Positions 1-7,827 of a stretch of 24,914 nt of DNA are shown here, piece after piece. How positions within the stretch are numbered: position 1 is the stretch's first letter; each line of letters begins with the position of its first letter. Under the pieces are notes generated by a model. The model did not search any database and was not told the origin of the DNA. It saw only the letters and a list, made by a program, of their open reading frames with translations. Position numbers and translations under genes: made by a program. The stretch lies in NCBI GenBank assembly GCA_964605645.1, contig CAZSDJ010000025.1:1-24914 (forward strand), written 5' to 3'. The stretch comes from PXAH01 sp964605645. GTDB lineage: Bacteria; Omnitrophota; Gorgyraeia; Duberdicusellales; 4484-171.

Positions 1-70
1 AATCAACTAAAAAAAGAAGATGTGAGAGAACTTACACAAAATGCTTGACGTTACCTTTTTTACAAAAGAT

Positions 71-99
71 TTGACAAACTTATTTTTCTGTGCTACTAT
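71..99 (+). promoter_or_regulatory. Sigma70-like promoter of the hydrogenase operon
   Basis: A perfect -35 box TTGACA (71-76) is followed after exactly 17 bp by TACTAT (94-99), which matches the -10 consensus at 4 of 6 positions. Transcription would start near position 106, just before the Rex-like palindrome. No other convincing promoter was seen before 16660, so the whole 16-kb gene train could depend on this one. A second TTGACG at 45-50 has no matching -10 box. Confidence 0.7.
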
Positions 100-110
100 T
101 TTTTCTAAGA

Positions 111-128
111 TTGTGATTTCATTCACAA
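111..128. promoter_or_regulatory. Rex-type operator (18-bp palindrome)
   Basis: TTGTGA-TTTCAT-TCACAA is a perfect inverted repeat with 6-bp arms and a 6-bp centre. It matches the known Rex operator form TTGTGA-N6-TCACAA in length, spacing and bases. It lies just downstream of the predicted transcription start, where a bound repressor would block the polymerase. A rex gene is encoded at 14174-14815 in the same gene train. This suggests feedback control by the NADH/NAD+ ratio: NADH releases Rex and turns the hydrogenase operon on. Confidence 0.78.
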
Positions 129-164
129 ATTAAGTTAATCCTAAAGGATTTTAAATTAAATTTT

Positions 165-1208
165 ATGTATTACCTTTCCGGCAAAAATTTCATAAGGTTG
201 CTGAGTAATCTAGAAAGGGGTTATAATGTTTATGTTCCGGTAAAGAAGGACAACCAACGTTTTTATAAGAAATATACCGGGCCAGACAACGAGATCCTAA
301 TAGGAGAGGCCAGGGCTTTTGAGCCTCTTAAATCTTTCTTTAACCAGGCGCGTCAAACAGTAGCCGAAGATTTTAAGCCGGATGTAGTTGAACCTCAAGA
401 TAAGCCTTTTTGTACGGTCGGAGTTAAAGCTTGCGACCTTAAAGGATTTAAAATTCAGGATCATATATTTCTAAACCATGATTATCCGGATCCCTTCTAC
501 ATAAAAAGACGGCGGGAAAACTTAATTATTTCTTCTGATTGTAGCTGTGCAATTGATACTTGTTTCTGCCTAGCCTTGGGGGGTAAACCTTATCCGCAAG
601 AGAATTTCGATATTAACCTTTCTCAGGTAGAGGGCGGTTTTTTAGTTGAAGTTGGCTCAGAGAAAGGAAAGAAAGTTTTTGATAAAAATTCTCAGCTTTT
701 TAAGGAAGCTAGCGATAATCTTATTATCCAGAGGAAAAAGCAGAGGCAGAAAGTTAGAGGCGAAGTTGAGAAAAATATAGAAGAGAATAATATCCCCAAT
801 CAAGATGAGCTGGAAGGGGCAATGGAGGCGGGCTATGATTCTGATATTTGGGAAGATGAGGCAAAAACTTGTGTGGAATGCGGAGCTTGTAATGTAATTT
901 GTCCTACCTGCCACTGTTTTTTGTTGTATGACCAGAAAGATAAAGATAAGATGCGGCGCCTGCGTATTTGGGATTCCTGCCTGCTTAAAGATTTCGCCAA
1001 GGTTGCCGGAGGTGCAAATCCCCGGCCTAAGCTTTGGATGAGGTTGAGGAATAGGTTTGTTAAAAAATTTGATTTTTTTCCTAAAGTAGCCGATGTGTAT
1101 GCCTGCACCGGCTGCGGGCGGTGTATTTCGGCTTGTCCGGCAAAGATAGATATAAGGCAAGTATTGCGCCGGTTGGTAGATAATAAAAGGATAAAGCGAA
1201 GCGAATGA
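165..1208 (+). CDS. Sulfhydrogenase beta/AsrA-like iron-sulfur subunit
   Basis: A 347-residue cytoplasmic electron-transfer protein of the HydB (sulfhydrogenase beta)/AsrA (anaerobic sulfite reductase A) family. The C-terminal part has two classic 4Fe-4S motifs: C236-x2-C239-x2-C242-x3-C246-P and C314-x2-C317-x2-C320-x3-C324-P. A mid-protein cysteine group (C126, C128, C133, C135) is also typical of this family and may hold another cluster. In known sulfhydrogenases it passes electrons between the flavin subunit and the [NiFe] small subunit. Here it is followed by its usual gamma partner but sits beside a membrane-bound hydrogenase instead of a soluble one. The ATG at 165 has no good Shine-Dalgarno: AAAGGA at 144-149 is too far away. 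The start is chosen because the N-terminus fits the family. The last four codons lie in the repeat-like sequence that follows. Confidence 0.88.
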   Translation: MYYLSGKNFIRLLSNLERGYNVYVPVKKDNQRFYKKYTGPDNEILIGEARAFEPLKSFFNQARQTVAEDFKPDVVEPQDKPFCTVGVKACDLKGFKIQDHIFLNHDYPDPFYIKRRRENLIISSDCSCAIDTCFCLALGGKPYPQENFDINLSQVEGGFLVEVGSEKGKKVFDKNSQLFKEASDNLIIQRKKQRQKVRGEVEKNIEENNIPNQDELEGAMEAGYDSDIWEDEAKTCVECGACNVICPTCHCFLLYDQKDKDKMRRLRIWDSCLLKDFAKVAGGANPRPKLWMRLRNRFVKKFDFFPKVADVYACTGCGRCISACPAKIDIRQVLRRLVDNKRIKRSE

Positions 1209-1265
1209 AATGAGCGAAGTCCTGAGCGAGGTCCTGAGTATTTTCGAAGGACGGAGCCGAAGGAG
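1190..1265 (+). repeat. Intergenic repeat unit that supplies the next gene's ribosome binding site
   Basis: The stretch holds a 12-bp unit GAGCGAAGTCCT (1213-1224) repeated with one change as GAGCGAGGTCCT (1225-1236), then further GAAGGAC/GAAGGAG pieces. Arms such as GTCCT and AGGAC can pair across a short TATTTTCGA loop. The repeat-like sequence begins inside the last codons of the upstream gene and ends in AGGAG (1261-1265), the Shine-Dalgarno of the gene at 1273. It looks like a dispersed intergenic element, but only one copy is seen in this window. Confidence 0.5.
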
Positions 1266-1272
1266 ATAACGG

Positions 1273-2088
1273 ATGGATAATCCATACAGGCCAATACGAG
1301 CAGAAGTTAAAGAAGTTATTGTTGAGACTCCGACTATAAAAACAATAAGGTTTAAGCCTGATGAGCCCATAAGTTTTGAAACCGGCCAGTTTATTGAGCT
1401 TACCATCTCGGGGGTTGGAGAAGCACCTTTTACCCCGTCTTCGCGGCCTTCGGAGAAAGAAGAGATGGAGGTAACTGTAATGAAAGTGGGCAAGGTTACC
1501 GAAGCAATTCATAAATTACAAAAAGGGGATGTGATTGGGGCCAGAGGCCCCTTAGGAAAAGGGTACCCTATTGAGGAGTTTAAAAATAAAGAAATATTGG
1601 TTGTCGGCGGCGGCTGCGGCCTTGCGCCGTTGCGAAGCCTGATGTATGAGTTTTTTGAGAGAAGCGGCCAGTTTAAAAAATTATTTTTTAGAGGCGGCTG
1701 TAAAATCCCAAAAGAGCTTTTATACCGAAAAGAAATAGAAAAGTGGGCCAAAAGGGGTGACCTAAATTTAGAACTTACTGTAGATAAAGCTGATGAGAGT
1801 TGGGAAGGAAACGTAGGGGTAGTTACGGCTATTTTAGATAGTGTGGATATGGATTATAAACAAGGTATTGCTGTGGCCTGCGGGCCTCCGGTAGCTATGA
1901 AATTTGTTACCAAAAAACTGCTGGAGATGGGTTTTAAAGACGAGAATATCTATCTTTCTATGGAAAAAAATATGTCTTGCGGAATTGGAAAGTGCGGCCA
2001 CTGCCGGATTGGTACTTTCTACGCCTGTCAAGACGGGCCGGTTTTTACTTATAGCCAGATAAAAGATTTTCCTAATATTTGGGATTAA
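1273..2088 (+). CDS. Sulfhydrogenase gamma/AsrB-like FAD-NAD(P) oxidoreductase subunit
   Basis: A 271-residue diaphorase of the ferredoxin-NADP reductase superfamily (sulfhydrogenase gamma, AsrB, PyrK group). Residues 1-105 form the flavin-binding barrel, with a PFTPSS flavin motif near residues 52-57. A nucleotide-binding domain follows, with GGGCGLAPLRS at 112-122 and CGPPVAM at 203-209. The C-terminus carries a 2Fe-2S motif, C236-x4-C241-x2-C244-x7-C252. It should exchange electrons between NAD(P)H and the upstream Fe-S subunit. Paired with a group 4 hydrogenase it suggests that NAD(P)H, perhaps together with ferredoxin, is an electron partner of the complex. The ATG has AGGAG seven bases upstream. 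NADH versus NADPH preference cannot be read from the sequence. Confidence 0.9.
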   Translation: MDNPYRPIRAEVKEVIVETPTIKTIRFKPDEPISFETGQFIELTISGVGEAPFTPSSRPSEKEEMEVTVMKVGKVTEAIHKLQKGDVIGARGPLGKGYPIEEFKNKEILVVGGGCGLAPLRSLMYEFFERSGQFKKLFFRGGCKIPKELLYRKEIEKWAKRGDLNLELTVDKADESWEGNVGVVTAILDSVDMDYKQGIAVACGPPVAMKFVTKKLLEMGFKDENIYLSMEKNMSCGIGKCGHCRIGTFYACQDGPVFTYSQIKDFPNIWD

Positions 2089-2609
2089 TGATGGAAAAAG
2101 GTAAAGATAGGCGTCTTTATATTGACCTTGACCTATGCTCAACAGGCCAGTGTGAATTTTGTGTTATTCAGTGCAGTTATTTATTTCACAGACAGCCGCC
2201 CGGTAACAACGGAATTATCTCTGTTGCCGAGTTGGCTACTTATGCTTTGGTCTGCCGCAGGTGCCAAGAGCCTCACTGCGTAAATGCTTGTCCGGTGGAG
2301 GCGCTGGAACAGCAAAAAGGTAAGGATAAGCTTCTTGTCCGTCATAATATGCGCTGCATTAGCTGCAAATCCTGCGCCCATGCTTGTCCTTACGGAGCAA
2401 TTTATCCGGAGAATGTCCCCCTTTTAGTTCATTGCTGTGATTTTTGCCTCAACAGGAGAGATAAAAAAGATGAGCCTTTATGTATAAAAACTTGCCCTTA
2501 CGGGGCTTTAAGCTTAAAAACGGCAGATTCTGAATTTGATGAGAATACTTTTCTGGTAGGGGATAACTTAATAGTCCATTCAACTCATTGGGAAAGGGAG
2601 AAAGCTTAA
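2088..2609 (+). CDS. HycB/HydN-like four-cluster ferredoxin subunit
   Basis: A 173-residue polyferredoxin related to HycB, HydN and DmsB-type electron-transfer subunits. Cysteines fall into four groups: C17/C22/C25/C29, C56/C59/C64/C68, C90/C93/C96/C100 (followed by P) and C116 or C117/C120/C132/C136. That is enough for four 4Fe-4S clusters. In formate hydrogenlyase this kind of subunit links an oxidoreductase to the hydrogenase arm. Here it would link the diaphorase pair to the membrane hydrogenase. I use the ATG at 2088, which overlaps the previous stop by one base; an ATG at 2091 is equally possible, while the TTG further upstream is unlikely. The overlap implies translational coupling. 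Confidence 0.85.
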   Translation: MMEKGKDRRLYIDLDLCSTGQCEFCVIQCSYLFHRQPPGNNGIISVAELATYALVCRRCQEPHCVNACPVEALEQQKGKDKLLVRHNMRCISCKSCAHACPYGAIYPENVPLLVHCCDFCLNRRDKKDEPLCIKTCPYGALSLKTADSEFDENTFLVGDNLIVHSTHWEREKA

Positions 2610-2610
2610 G

Positions 2611-3534
2611 ATGGTTTATATATTCTATTTTTTATTTTTTGGTTTTTTTCTTACCGCTGCCATAGGGCTTGCCGCCAGCTGGCTGGACAGGAAAGTTACT
2701 GCCCGGGTCCAATATCGGGTGGGCCCGCCTTTTCTCCAGCCTTTTTTTGATATTGCTAAGCTGATGGGCAAGGAAACGTTGGTTCCCCGCGGCGCTTCTA
2801 AGCTGACTTTCCTTTTTTCACCTATATTAGGACTTTCTAGCGTAATGGTAGTTTCTACTCTTTTGTGGGTAAATAATATCCGGCCGGAGGCAGGATTTTT
2901 AGGGGATATTATTGTAACTTTATACCTGTTGGTCATACCTTCTTTAAGCATAATCATGGGCGGCTTTGCCTCCAAAAACCCTTTAGCCAGTATTGGAGCT
3001 TCCCGGGAGATGAAATTGATCTTAAGTTATGAACTTCCCTTTATCCTGGCGGTTTTGGTGCCGGTTATCCAATCAGATTTTTCTCTTAAATTAGGCCAAA
3101 TTTTAAATTTTCAAGCTCAAGAAGGGGTAATTTTAGGCAGTGTCTCCGGCTTCTTAGCTTTTTTAGTAATTGTTTTATGTATTCAGGCAAAACTGGCACT
3201 GGTGCCTTTTGATATTCCGGAGGCAGAAACCGAAATTACCGGCGGCCCCTTAATCGAATATTCCGGGATAGGTTTGGGTTTATATAAACTTGCTAAAAAT
3301 ATGCTTTTATTTGTGCTCCCCTTTTTGGTAATGATTCTTTTTATGGGAGGGCTGCGTTTTGACGGAATCCATTTTTTATACGGGATACTTAAATATATAG
3401 GGTTGGTAGCCTTGATTACAGTAATTAGAAATACAAACCCCCGCTTAAGGATTGACCAGGCGGTTAAGTTTTTCTGGGGTCCGGTAACTTTAATGGCAGT
3501 TATAGCAGTTATATTGGCATTAAGAGGATTATGA
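2611..3534 (+). CDS. NuoH/HycD/EchB-like membrane anchor subunit of group 4 hydrogenase
   Basis: A 307-residue polytopic membrane protein of the NADH dehydrogenase subunit 1 family (NuoH, HycD, EchB, MbhM). The family hallmark appears in the segment EAETEITGGPLIEYSG near residue 205, and an early WLDRKVTARVQYRVGPP region matches the ERK-RxGP region of NuoH. The rest is mostly hydrophobic helices. It joins the peripheral hydrogenase arm to the ion pumps and forms part of the quinone-site-like cavity that transmits the redox signal. The ATG follows the previous stop by one base and has a GGGAAAGGGAGAAAG purine tract upstream. The stop overlaps the next start (ATGA). Confidence 0.93.
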   Translation: MVYIFYFLFFGFFLTAAIGLAASWLDRKVTARVQYRVGPPFLQPFFDIAKLMGKETLVPRGASKLTFLFSPILGLSSVMVVSTLLWVNNIRPEAGFLGDIIVTLYLLVIPSLSIIMGGFASKNPLASIGASREMKLILSYELPFILAVLVPVIQSDFSLKLGQILNFQAQEGVILGSVSGFLAFLVIVLCIQAKLALVPFDIPEAETEITGGPLIEYSGIGLGLYKLAKNMLLFVLPFLVMILFMGGLRFDGIHFLYGILKYIGLVALITVIRNTNPRLRIDQAVKFFWGPVTLMAVIAVILALRGL

Positions 3535-3965
3535 GTTTTAAACTAAAAGCATTATTGAAGTCGCCTTGGGTGTTTCATCTTTCAACCGGAAGCTGCAACA
3601 ACTGTGATATAGAAATATTAGACTGTCTTACCCCCAGGTTTGATATTGAAAGGTTTGGTATGCTTCTGGCTCCCAGCATAAAGCATGCCGATGTCTTATT
3701 AGTTACCGGCTCATGCAACCGGCAGTCGGTAATCAGGCTCAAAAGATTATATCAGCAGATTTCAAAACCTTGTTTTGTAGTAGCAATTGGAGAATGTTCC
3801 CTGTCCCGGGGGATGTTTATCCACAGCTATAACTGCCCGGTTCCTTTGGATAAGATTATACCGGTAGATGTTTATATTCCGGGATGCCCCCCAAAACCAG
3901 AAGCAATTATTGCCGGAGTTACTAAATTAATAGATAAGGTAAAGAAAACTAAGGTGAGAAAATGA
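3531..3965 (+). CDS. NuoB/EchC/MbhJ-like [NiFe] hydrogenase small subunit
   Basis: A 144-residue small subunit of the NuoB/EchC/MbhJ type. It carries the ligands of the proximal 4Fe-4S cluster: C22-x2-C25 in TGSCNNC, C89 in GECS and C119 in PGCPPKPE. The short length, with no extra ferredoxin domain, is normal for group 4 enzymes and differs from the long small subunits of groups 1-3. It passes electrons between the incoming Fe-S chain and the [NiFe] site in the large subunit. It overlaps both neighbours by 4 nt (ATGA), so it is made in step with them. Confidence 0.93.
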   Translation: MSFKLKALLKSPWVFHLSTGSCNNCDIEILDCLTPRFDIERFGMLLAPSIKHADVLLVTGSCNRQSVIRLKRLYQQISKPCFVVAIGECSLSRGMFIHSYNCPVPLDKIIPVDVYIPGCPPKPEAIIAGVTKLIDKVKKTKVRK

Positions 3966-4438
3966 ATAAACAAGAAGTAATTCAGCAACTAAAAAATAAG
4001 TTTAGCCAAGATATTACCAATATTTTTGACAAATCACAGACTCGCCTTTATTTAGATATAAAAACAGAATCCCTTAAGAAAATAGCTGAGTATATTTTTA
4101 AAGCCCAGAAAGCCAGGTTTAATATCGCAACCGGCATTGATTTGCGCCTCCATATGGAGGTTCTTTACCACTTTACAATTGAGGAAATTAACCTTTTGAT
4201 TTCTTTGCGGGTAAAATTAAACAAGCCTAATTTAGAAATTGATTCCCTTGCTTCTTTATTTGAGGGGGCAAATTGGATTGAAAGAGAAATCCATGAGATG
4301 CTGGGGATAAAATTTAGGGGCCATCCCAATCTGGAGAGATTGCTTTTGTCAGATGATTGGCCGAAAGGTGTTTATCCCTTAAGGTGTGACTACAAAGAAT
4401 GGGATAAAAAGGCAATAAGAGACAGGGGGACAGAGTAA
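3962..4438 (+). CDS. NuoC/EchD/MbhK-like 30-kDa subunit
   Basis: A 158-residue subunit of the complex I 30-kDa family (NuoC, EchD, MbhK). The family signature is at residues 104-143: an N-W-I-E-R-E-IHEMLGI core, then F-R-G-HPNLERLLL-DDW, ending in YPLR-DY. It has no cofactor in known relatives and supports the NuoD-like catalytic subunit. Its ATG overlaps the stop of the small-subunit gene. It ends seven bases before the large-subunit gene. Confidence 0.92.
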   Translation: MNKQEVIQQLKNKFSQDITNIFDKSQTRLYLDIKTESLKKIAEYIFKAQKARFNIATGIDLRLHMEVLYHFTIEEINLLISLRVKLNKPNLEIDSLASLFEGANWIEREIHEMLGIKFRGHPNLERLLLSDDWPKGVYPLRCDYKEWDKKAIRDRGTE

Positions 4439-4445
4439 AGCGTTT

Positions 4446-5630
4446 ATGGCTAAGACAATAGTACCAATCGGGCCGTACCATCCTCTGCAGGAGGAGCCGG
4501 AATTTTTTACCCTCACCGTAGAAGGTGAGAGGGTTGTAGATATTGATGTCCGAGTCGGCTATAATCACCGGGGAATTGAAAAACTTTCGGAGATGAAAAC
4601 ATTTGACCAGTCTACTTTTGTGATTGAAAGAATTTGCGGGATTTGTTCTACCAGCCATCCCTTTGCCTACACTCGGGCAGTTGAAGATATTGAAGGAATT
4701 CAGGTTCCTGAGAGAGCAAAATATATACGGACTATAATTGCCGAAGGAGAAAGAATTCATTCTCATCTTTTGTGGGCCGGACTGGCCGGCCATTTCTTAG
4801 GTTATAATACTGTGTATATGTGGGCTTGGAAGCTGAGGGAAGAAATTCTTGATGTAATGGAGGCGTTATCCGGAAACAGAAACAATTACGCAATGTTTAA
4901 ACCCGGCGGAGTAAGAAGAGATATAAAACCGGAAGATATCCCGCCGGTAATTAAGAAACTGGATTCTATAGTTCCTACCCTTGTGATGTTAAAAAAGGCA
5001 GTTGAAGATGATCCGGTCCTGCATGCCAGGACTAAAGGAATTGGCATACTTAGCAAAGAAGATGCTATAAATTTCTGCGCCCTGGGGCCTACGGCGCGAG
5101 CCTCTGGGGTAGCAAAGGATGTTAGAAAAGATGTTCCTTACGGGGCCTATGATAAAATAGATTGGAATATGATTACTACCAAAGAAGGCGATGTCTACGC
5201 TAAGGTAATCGTGCGGATACTGGAGGTGTTTGAATCAATAAAGATAATGAAAGCGTGCCTGAATAATTTACCGGCAGGCGAAATTGATGCCAAGCCAAAA
5301 AATATTGCTCCGGGAGAAGGAATCGGCACCCACGAAGCCCCGCGGGGGGAATGTTTTCACTATGTAAGAAGCGACGGTACAAACAGGCCGGCCCGCCATA
5401 AAGTGAGGGCTCCCACTTTTATGAATCTTCCGACTTATAAAGCCACGGTTGCAGGTGAGACTATCTCTGATGCCACTATTATTTTAGCCGCTATTGACCC
5501 TTGTTACTGCTGTACAGAAAGGATGGCAGTAAGGACCCATAAGGGGGATAAGCTTTATACCGGCCGGCAGCTGGTTAAACTTTCTCAGGAGAAAACTGAA
5601 AAAATAAGGAAAAGAATGGGGAAAAGATGA
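4446..5630 (+). CDS. Group 4 [NiFe] hydrogenase large (catalytic) subunit
   Basis: A 394-residue NuoD/HycE/EchE-like subunit that keeps both nickel-binding motifs: ERICGIC (E61, C64, C67) and DPCYCC (D351, C353, C356). The middle Cys355 is extra. GTHEAPRGE near residue 288 is also conserved in this family. These ligands make it a true H2-activating subunit; complex I NuoD lacks them, and MbxL-type sulfane reductases are altered there. After CTER359 there is a 35-residue tail beginning with Met. E. coli HycE is cut by HycI at the equivalent Arg-Met bond, and a HycI-type protease is encoded at 12151. No strong Shine-Dalgarno is visible, and translation may be coupled to the gene seven bases upstream. 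Confidence 0.95.
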   Translation: MAKTIVPIGPYHPLQEEPEFFTLTVEGERVVDIDVRVGYNHRGIEKLSEMKTFDQSTFVIERICGICSTSHPFAYTRAVEDIEGIQVPERAKYIRTIIAEGERIHSHLLWAGLAGHFLGYNTVYMWAWKLREEILDVMEALSGNRNNYAMFKPGGVRRDIKPEDIPPVIKKLDSIVPTLVMLKKAVEDDPVLHARTKGIGILSKEDAINFCALGPTARASGVAKDVRKDVPYGAYDKIDWNMITTKEGDVYAKVIVRILEVFESIKIMKACLNNLPAGEIDAKPKNIAPGEGIGTHEAPRGECFHYVRSDGTNRPARHKVRAPTFMNLPTYKATVAGETISDATIILAAIDPCYCCTERMAVRTHKGDKLYTGRQLVKLSQEKTEKIRKRMGKR

Positions 5631-7285
5631 ATTTAACAGAAAACCTTTTTAAATTTGACAGCTTATCTTTATTTATAGGAGGGTTTGCTTGCTTTTTTTT
5701 CCTGCTTACCTGTATTTATTCTTTAGGGTTTATGCGGGGTGAGAGAAAACTAGCCAGTTATTATTTTTATCTTTTCTTGACTTTGGCGGCTTCGCTGGGA
5801 GCAATTTTTTCTAATAACTTCATCTTATTTATAGTCTTCTGGGGATTCTTAGGGCTTCTTTTATATTTACTTATTAGTTTTGGCAGTAAAAAACGCACCT
5901 CTAGTACTGCTAAAAAGAGTTTTATAATTATTGGCGGAACAGACGCCTTGATGCTTTTGGGAGTTGCTCTCATTTGGCATCTTTCCCATAGCTTTTCGAT
6001 GGATGTAGAGGCACTGGCCCTAAATTCAAAATCAGCTATTTTTGCCTATATTTTTTTAGCGGTGGGCGCTTTTGCTAAAGCCGGGGCAATGCCTTTTCAC
6101 AGCTGGGTTCCGGATACCGCCGAAGATGCACCTGTGCCGGTAACTGCATTTTTGCCGGCTTCTTTAGATAAGTTATTAGGAATTTATTTTTTAACCAGAA
6201 TGTCTTTGGATATTTTTAAGATGAGTTCTGCGCTGAATACATTATTGATGGCTGCCGGCAGTTTTACTATTGTGGCGGCAGTTATGATGGCATTGGTTCA
6301 ACGTGACCTAAAAAGGCTGCTTGGATACCATGCAGTAAGCCAGGTGGGGTATATGGTATTAGGCATCGGCACCGGAACTCTTTTAGGTATTGCCGGCGGC
6401 TTGTTTCATATGTTAAACCATGCAATCTATAAATCCTGCCTGTTCTTTTCGGCAGGAGCAGTTGAGAAAAAAGCCGGGACAACTAACCTAGAGGAGTTAG
6501 GCGGTTTTGCTAAATTTATGCCCCTTACTTTTATTATTTTTTTAGTTACTTCTTTTTCTATTTCAGGAGTTCCGCCTTTTAACGGGTTTTTCTCCAAATG
6601 GGCAGTCTATCAAGGGGTAATTGAGACTGCTAAGGCAGGCGGTAGCCTGTGGATTATTTGGCTGACAGCAGCTATGTTTGGAAGTGTCCTTACTTTAGCT
6701 AGTTTTATGAAACTAATCCATGCCGTGTTTTTAGGCCAGCCTTTGAAGAAATATAAAACGAAAACAAGCCGAGACGAAATCGGAGCTTTGATGTGGCTGC
6801 CTTCTGCTGTACTGGCTTTGTTGTGTATTTTATTCGGAGTATTTGCTTATCAAATCCCTTGGCAGAATTTTATCGTGCCCAGTATTGGCAAAGAAGTTAC
6901 CTTTACTGGTATTTGGAGCCCCTCTCTGGCAACGGTTTTGCTTCTTGTCGGTATCGGAGTAGGTTTTATTATCTTTCTGATAGCTAAGGCAGGAGAAGCA
7001 AAAGAGACGGAGATTTTTGTGGGAGGAGAAGATATAGAAGAATTTCCCCAGATGCGGGAATCCGGTACAGGATTTTATAATACGATTAAAGAAATCGGTT
7101 TTCTTAAATTAATCTATAAATTAGCCGAGAAGAAGGTATTTGATATCTATGAGGTAGGCAAAAAGTTGACCTTTGGCTGCAATAGAGTTTTAGCCTATCT
7201 TCATAACGGGGTGCTGCCTACTTATCTGGCTTGGTGCCTTTTGGGGATGGTAATCCTTTTTTATATTTTATTTAGGCCGTTATGA
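5627..7285 (+). CDS. NuoL/M/N-type ion-pumping subunit (first of two)
   Basis: A 552-residue polytopic membrane protein of the proton-translocating antiporter family (PF00361 type). Recognisable parts are the AKAGAMPFHSWVPD segment near residue 145, with the lysine expected in the ion channel, and KRLLGYHAVSQVGYM near residue 228. A following LNHAIYKSCLF segment (residues 264-274) carries another lysine. The C-terminus runs on into a GTGFYNTIKE-like stretch and a final helix, similar to the ends of HyfB/Mbx-type large antiporter subunits. Together with the MrpD-like subunit at 8616 the complex has two separate pumping subunits, as in Mbx/Mbs complexes; Mbh has one. The start overlaps the large-subunit stop by 4 nt. 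Confidence 0.92.
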   Translation: MNLTENLFKFDSLSLFIGGFACFFFLLTCIYSLGFMRGERKLASYYFYLFLTLAASLGAIFSNNFILFIVFWGFLGLLLYLLISFGSKKRTSSTAKKSFIIIGGTDALMLLGVALIWHLSHSFSMDVEALALNSKSAIFAYIFLAVGAFAKAGAMPFHSWVPDTAEDAPVPVTAFLPASLDKLLGIYFLTRMSLDIFKMSSALNTLLMAAGSFTIVAAVMMALVQRDLKRLLGYHAVSQVGYMVLGIGTGTLLGIAGGLFHMLNHAIYKSCLFFSAGAVEKKAGTTNLEELGGFAKFMPLTFIIFLVTSFSISGVPPFNGFFSKWAVYQGVIETAKAGGSLWIIWLTAAMFGSVLTLASFMKLIHAVFLGQPLKKYKTKTSRDEIGALMWLPSAVLALLCILFGVFAYQIPWQNFIVPSIGKEVTFTGIWSPSLATVLLLVGIGVGFIIFLIAKAGEAKETEIFVGGEDIEEFPQMRESGTGFYNTIKEIGFLKLIYKLAEKKVFDIYEVGKKLTFGCNRVLAYLHNGVLPTYLAWCLLGMVILFYILFRPL

Positions 7286-7827
7286 TTGAACTTTATATTT
7301 TGCTTATATTTATGATTATTGGAGCAGTTGCTGCGGTGGAGGTCAAAGATTTACTTTCTTCGGTAATTGCGGTGGGGGCCGTAGGCCTGGGCATTTGTAT
7401 TACTTTTTTGATTCTTAAAGCGCCGGATGTGGCTATCACTCAACTTGTAGTTGAGATTTTAGCCTTAATTATCTTAATCAGAGCAACTTTAAAGAAGGAT
7501 TTGCCGTTTTCTACAACCGGCCGCTGGTTTCTTAATACCTTGATTACTTTAGTTTTCATAACTGCTTTTTTATTTGCAGCTTCTTATGCATTAAGGGACC
7601 TGCCTCCTTTTGGCAATCCTTTGCTGAGAGTAGCAGACACTTATCTAAAAGAGGGTTTAGAGCAAACCGGGGCAGCTAATTTAGTAGGGTCGATTATTCT
7701 TGATTACCGGGCTTATGATACCTTGGGTGAGGCCACGGTATTATTTACAGCTGTAATCGGGGTATTGACCTTGGTGCGGAAAGTAGGCAGAAAGAAAGAA
7801 GCTAGCTTAGAGGAGGAAAATGAGTAA
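7282..7827 (+). CDS. MbhD-MbhE-like fused subunit (MrpA C-terminal/MrpB N-terminal type)
   Basis: A 181-residue membrane protein. The first half (about 1-80) is a DUF4040/MbhD-like domain with the conserved segment LKAPDVAITQLVVE. The second half resembles MbhE, with an outside loop and the segment ANLVGSIILDYRAYDTLGEATVL near residue 130. The two are separate genes in archaeal Mbh and lie at the C-terminal end of MrpA in Mrp antiporters. It should be part of the sodium or proton translocation unit. It overlaps the previous gene by 4 nt and the next by 8 nt. Confidence 0.88.
   Translation: MIELYILLIFMIIGAVAAVEVKDLLSSVIAVGAVGLGICITFLILKAPDVAITQLVVEILALIILIRATLKKDLPFSTTGRWFLNTLITLVFITAFLFAASYALRDLPPFGNPLLRVADTYLKEGLEQTGAANLVGSIILDYRAYDTLGEATVLFTAVIGVLTLVRKVGRKKEASLEEENE

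Noticed and set aside
21..40. A second Rex-like site (TGTGA...TACACA)
   Set aside because: The half sites are 10 bp apart between TGTG and CACA, where the proper site has 8, and the inner bases do not match.
657..1512. Long open frames on the minus strand opposite the first two genes (up to 278 codons)
   Set aside because: They lie opposite genes with clear family motifs, have poor protein-like composition and no ribosome binding sites; they are shadows of the + strand genes.
4446..5630. Mbx/Mbs-type sulfane reductase instead of hydrogenase
   Set aside because: Two pump subunits recall Mbx, but all four nickel-ligand cysteines are present here and a HycI-type protease is encoded, which favours H2 chemistry.
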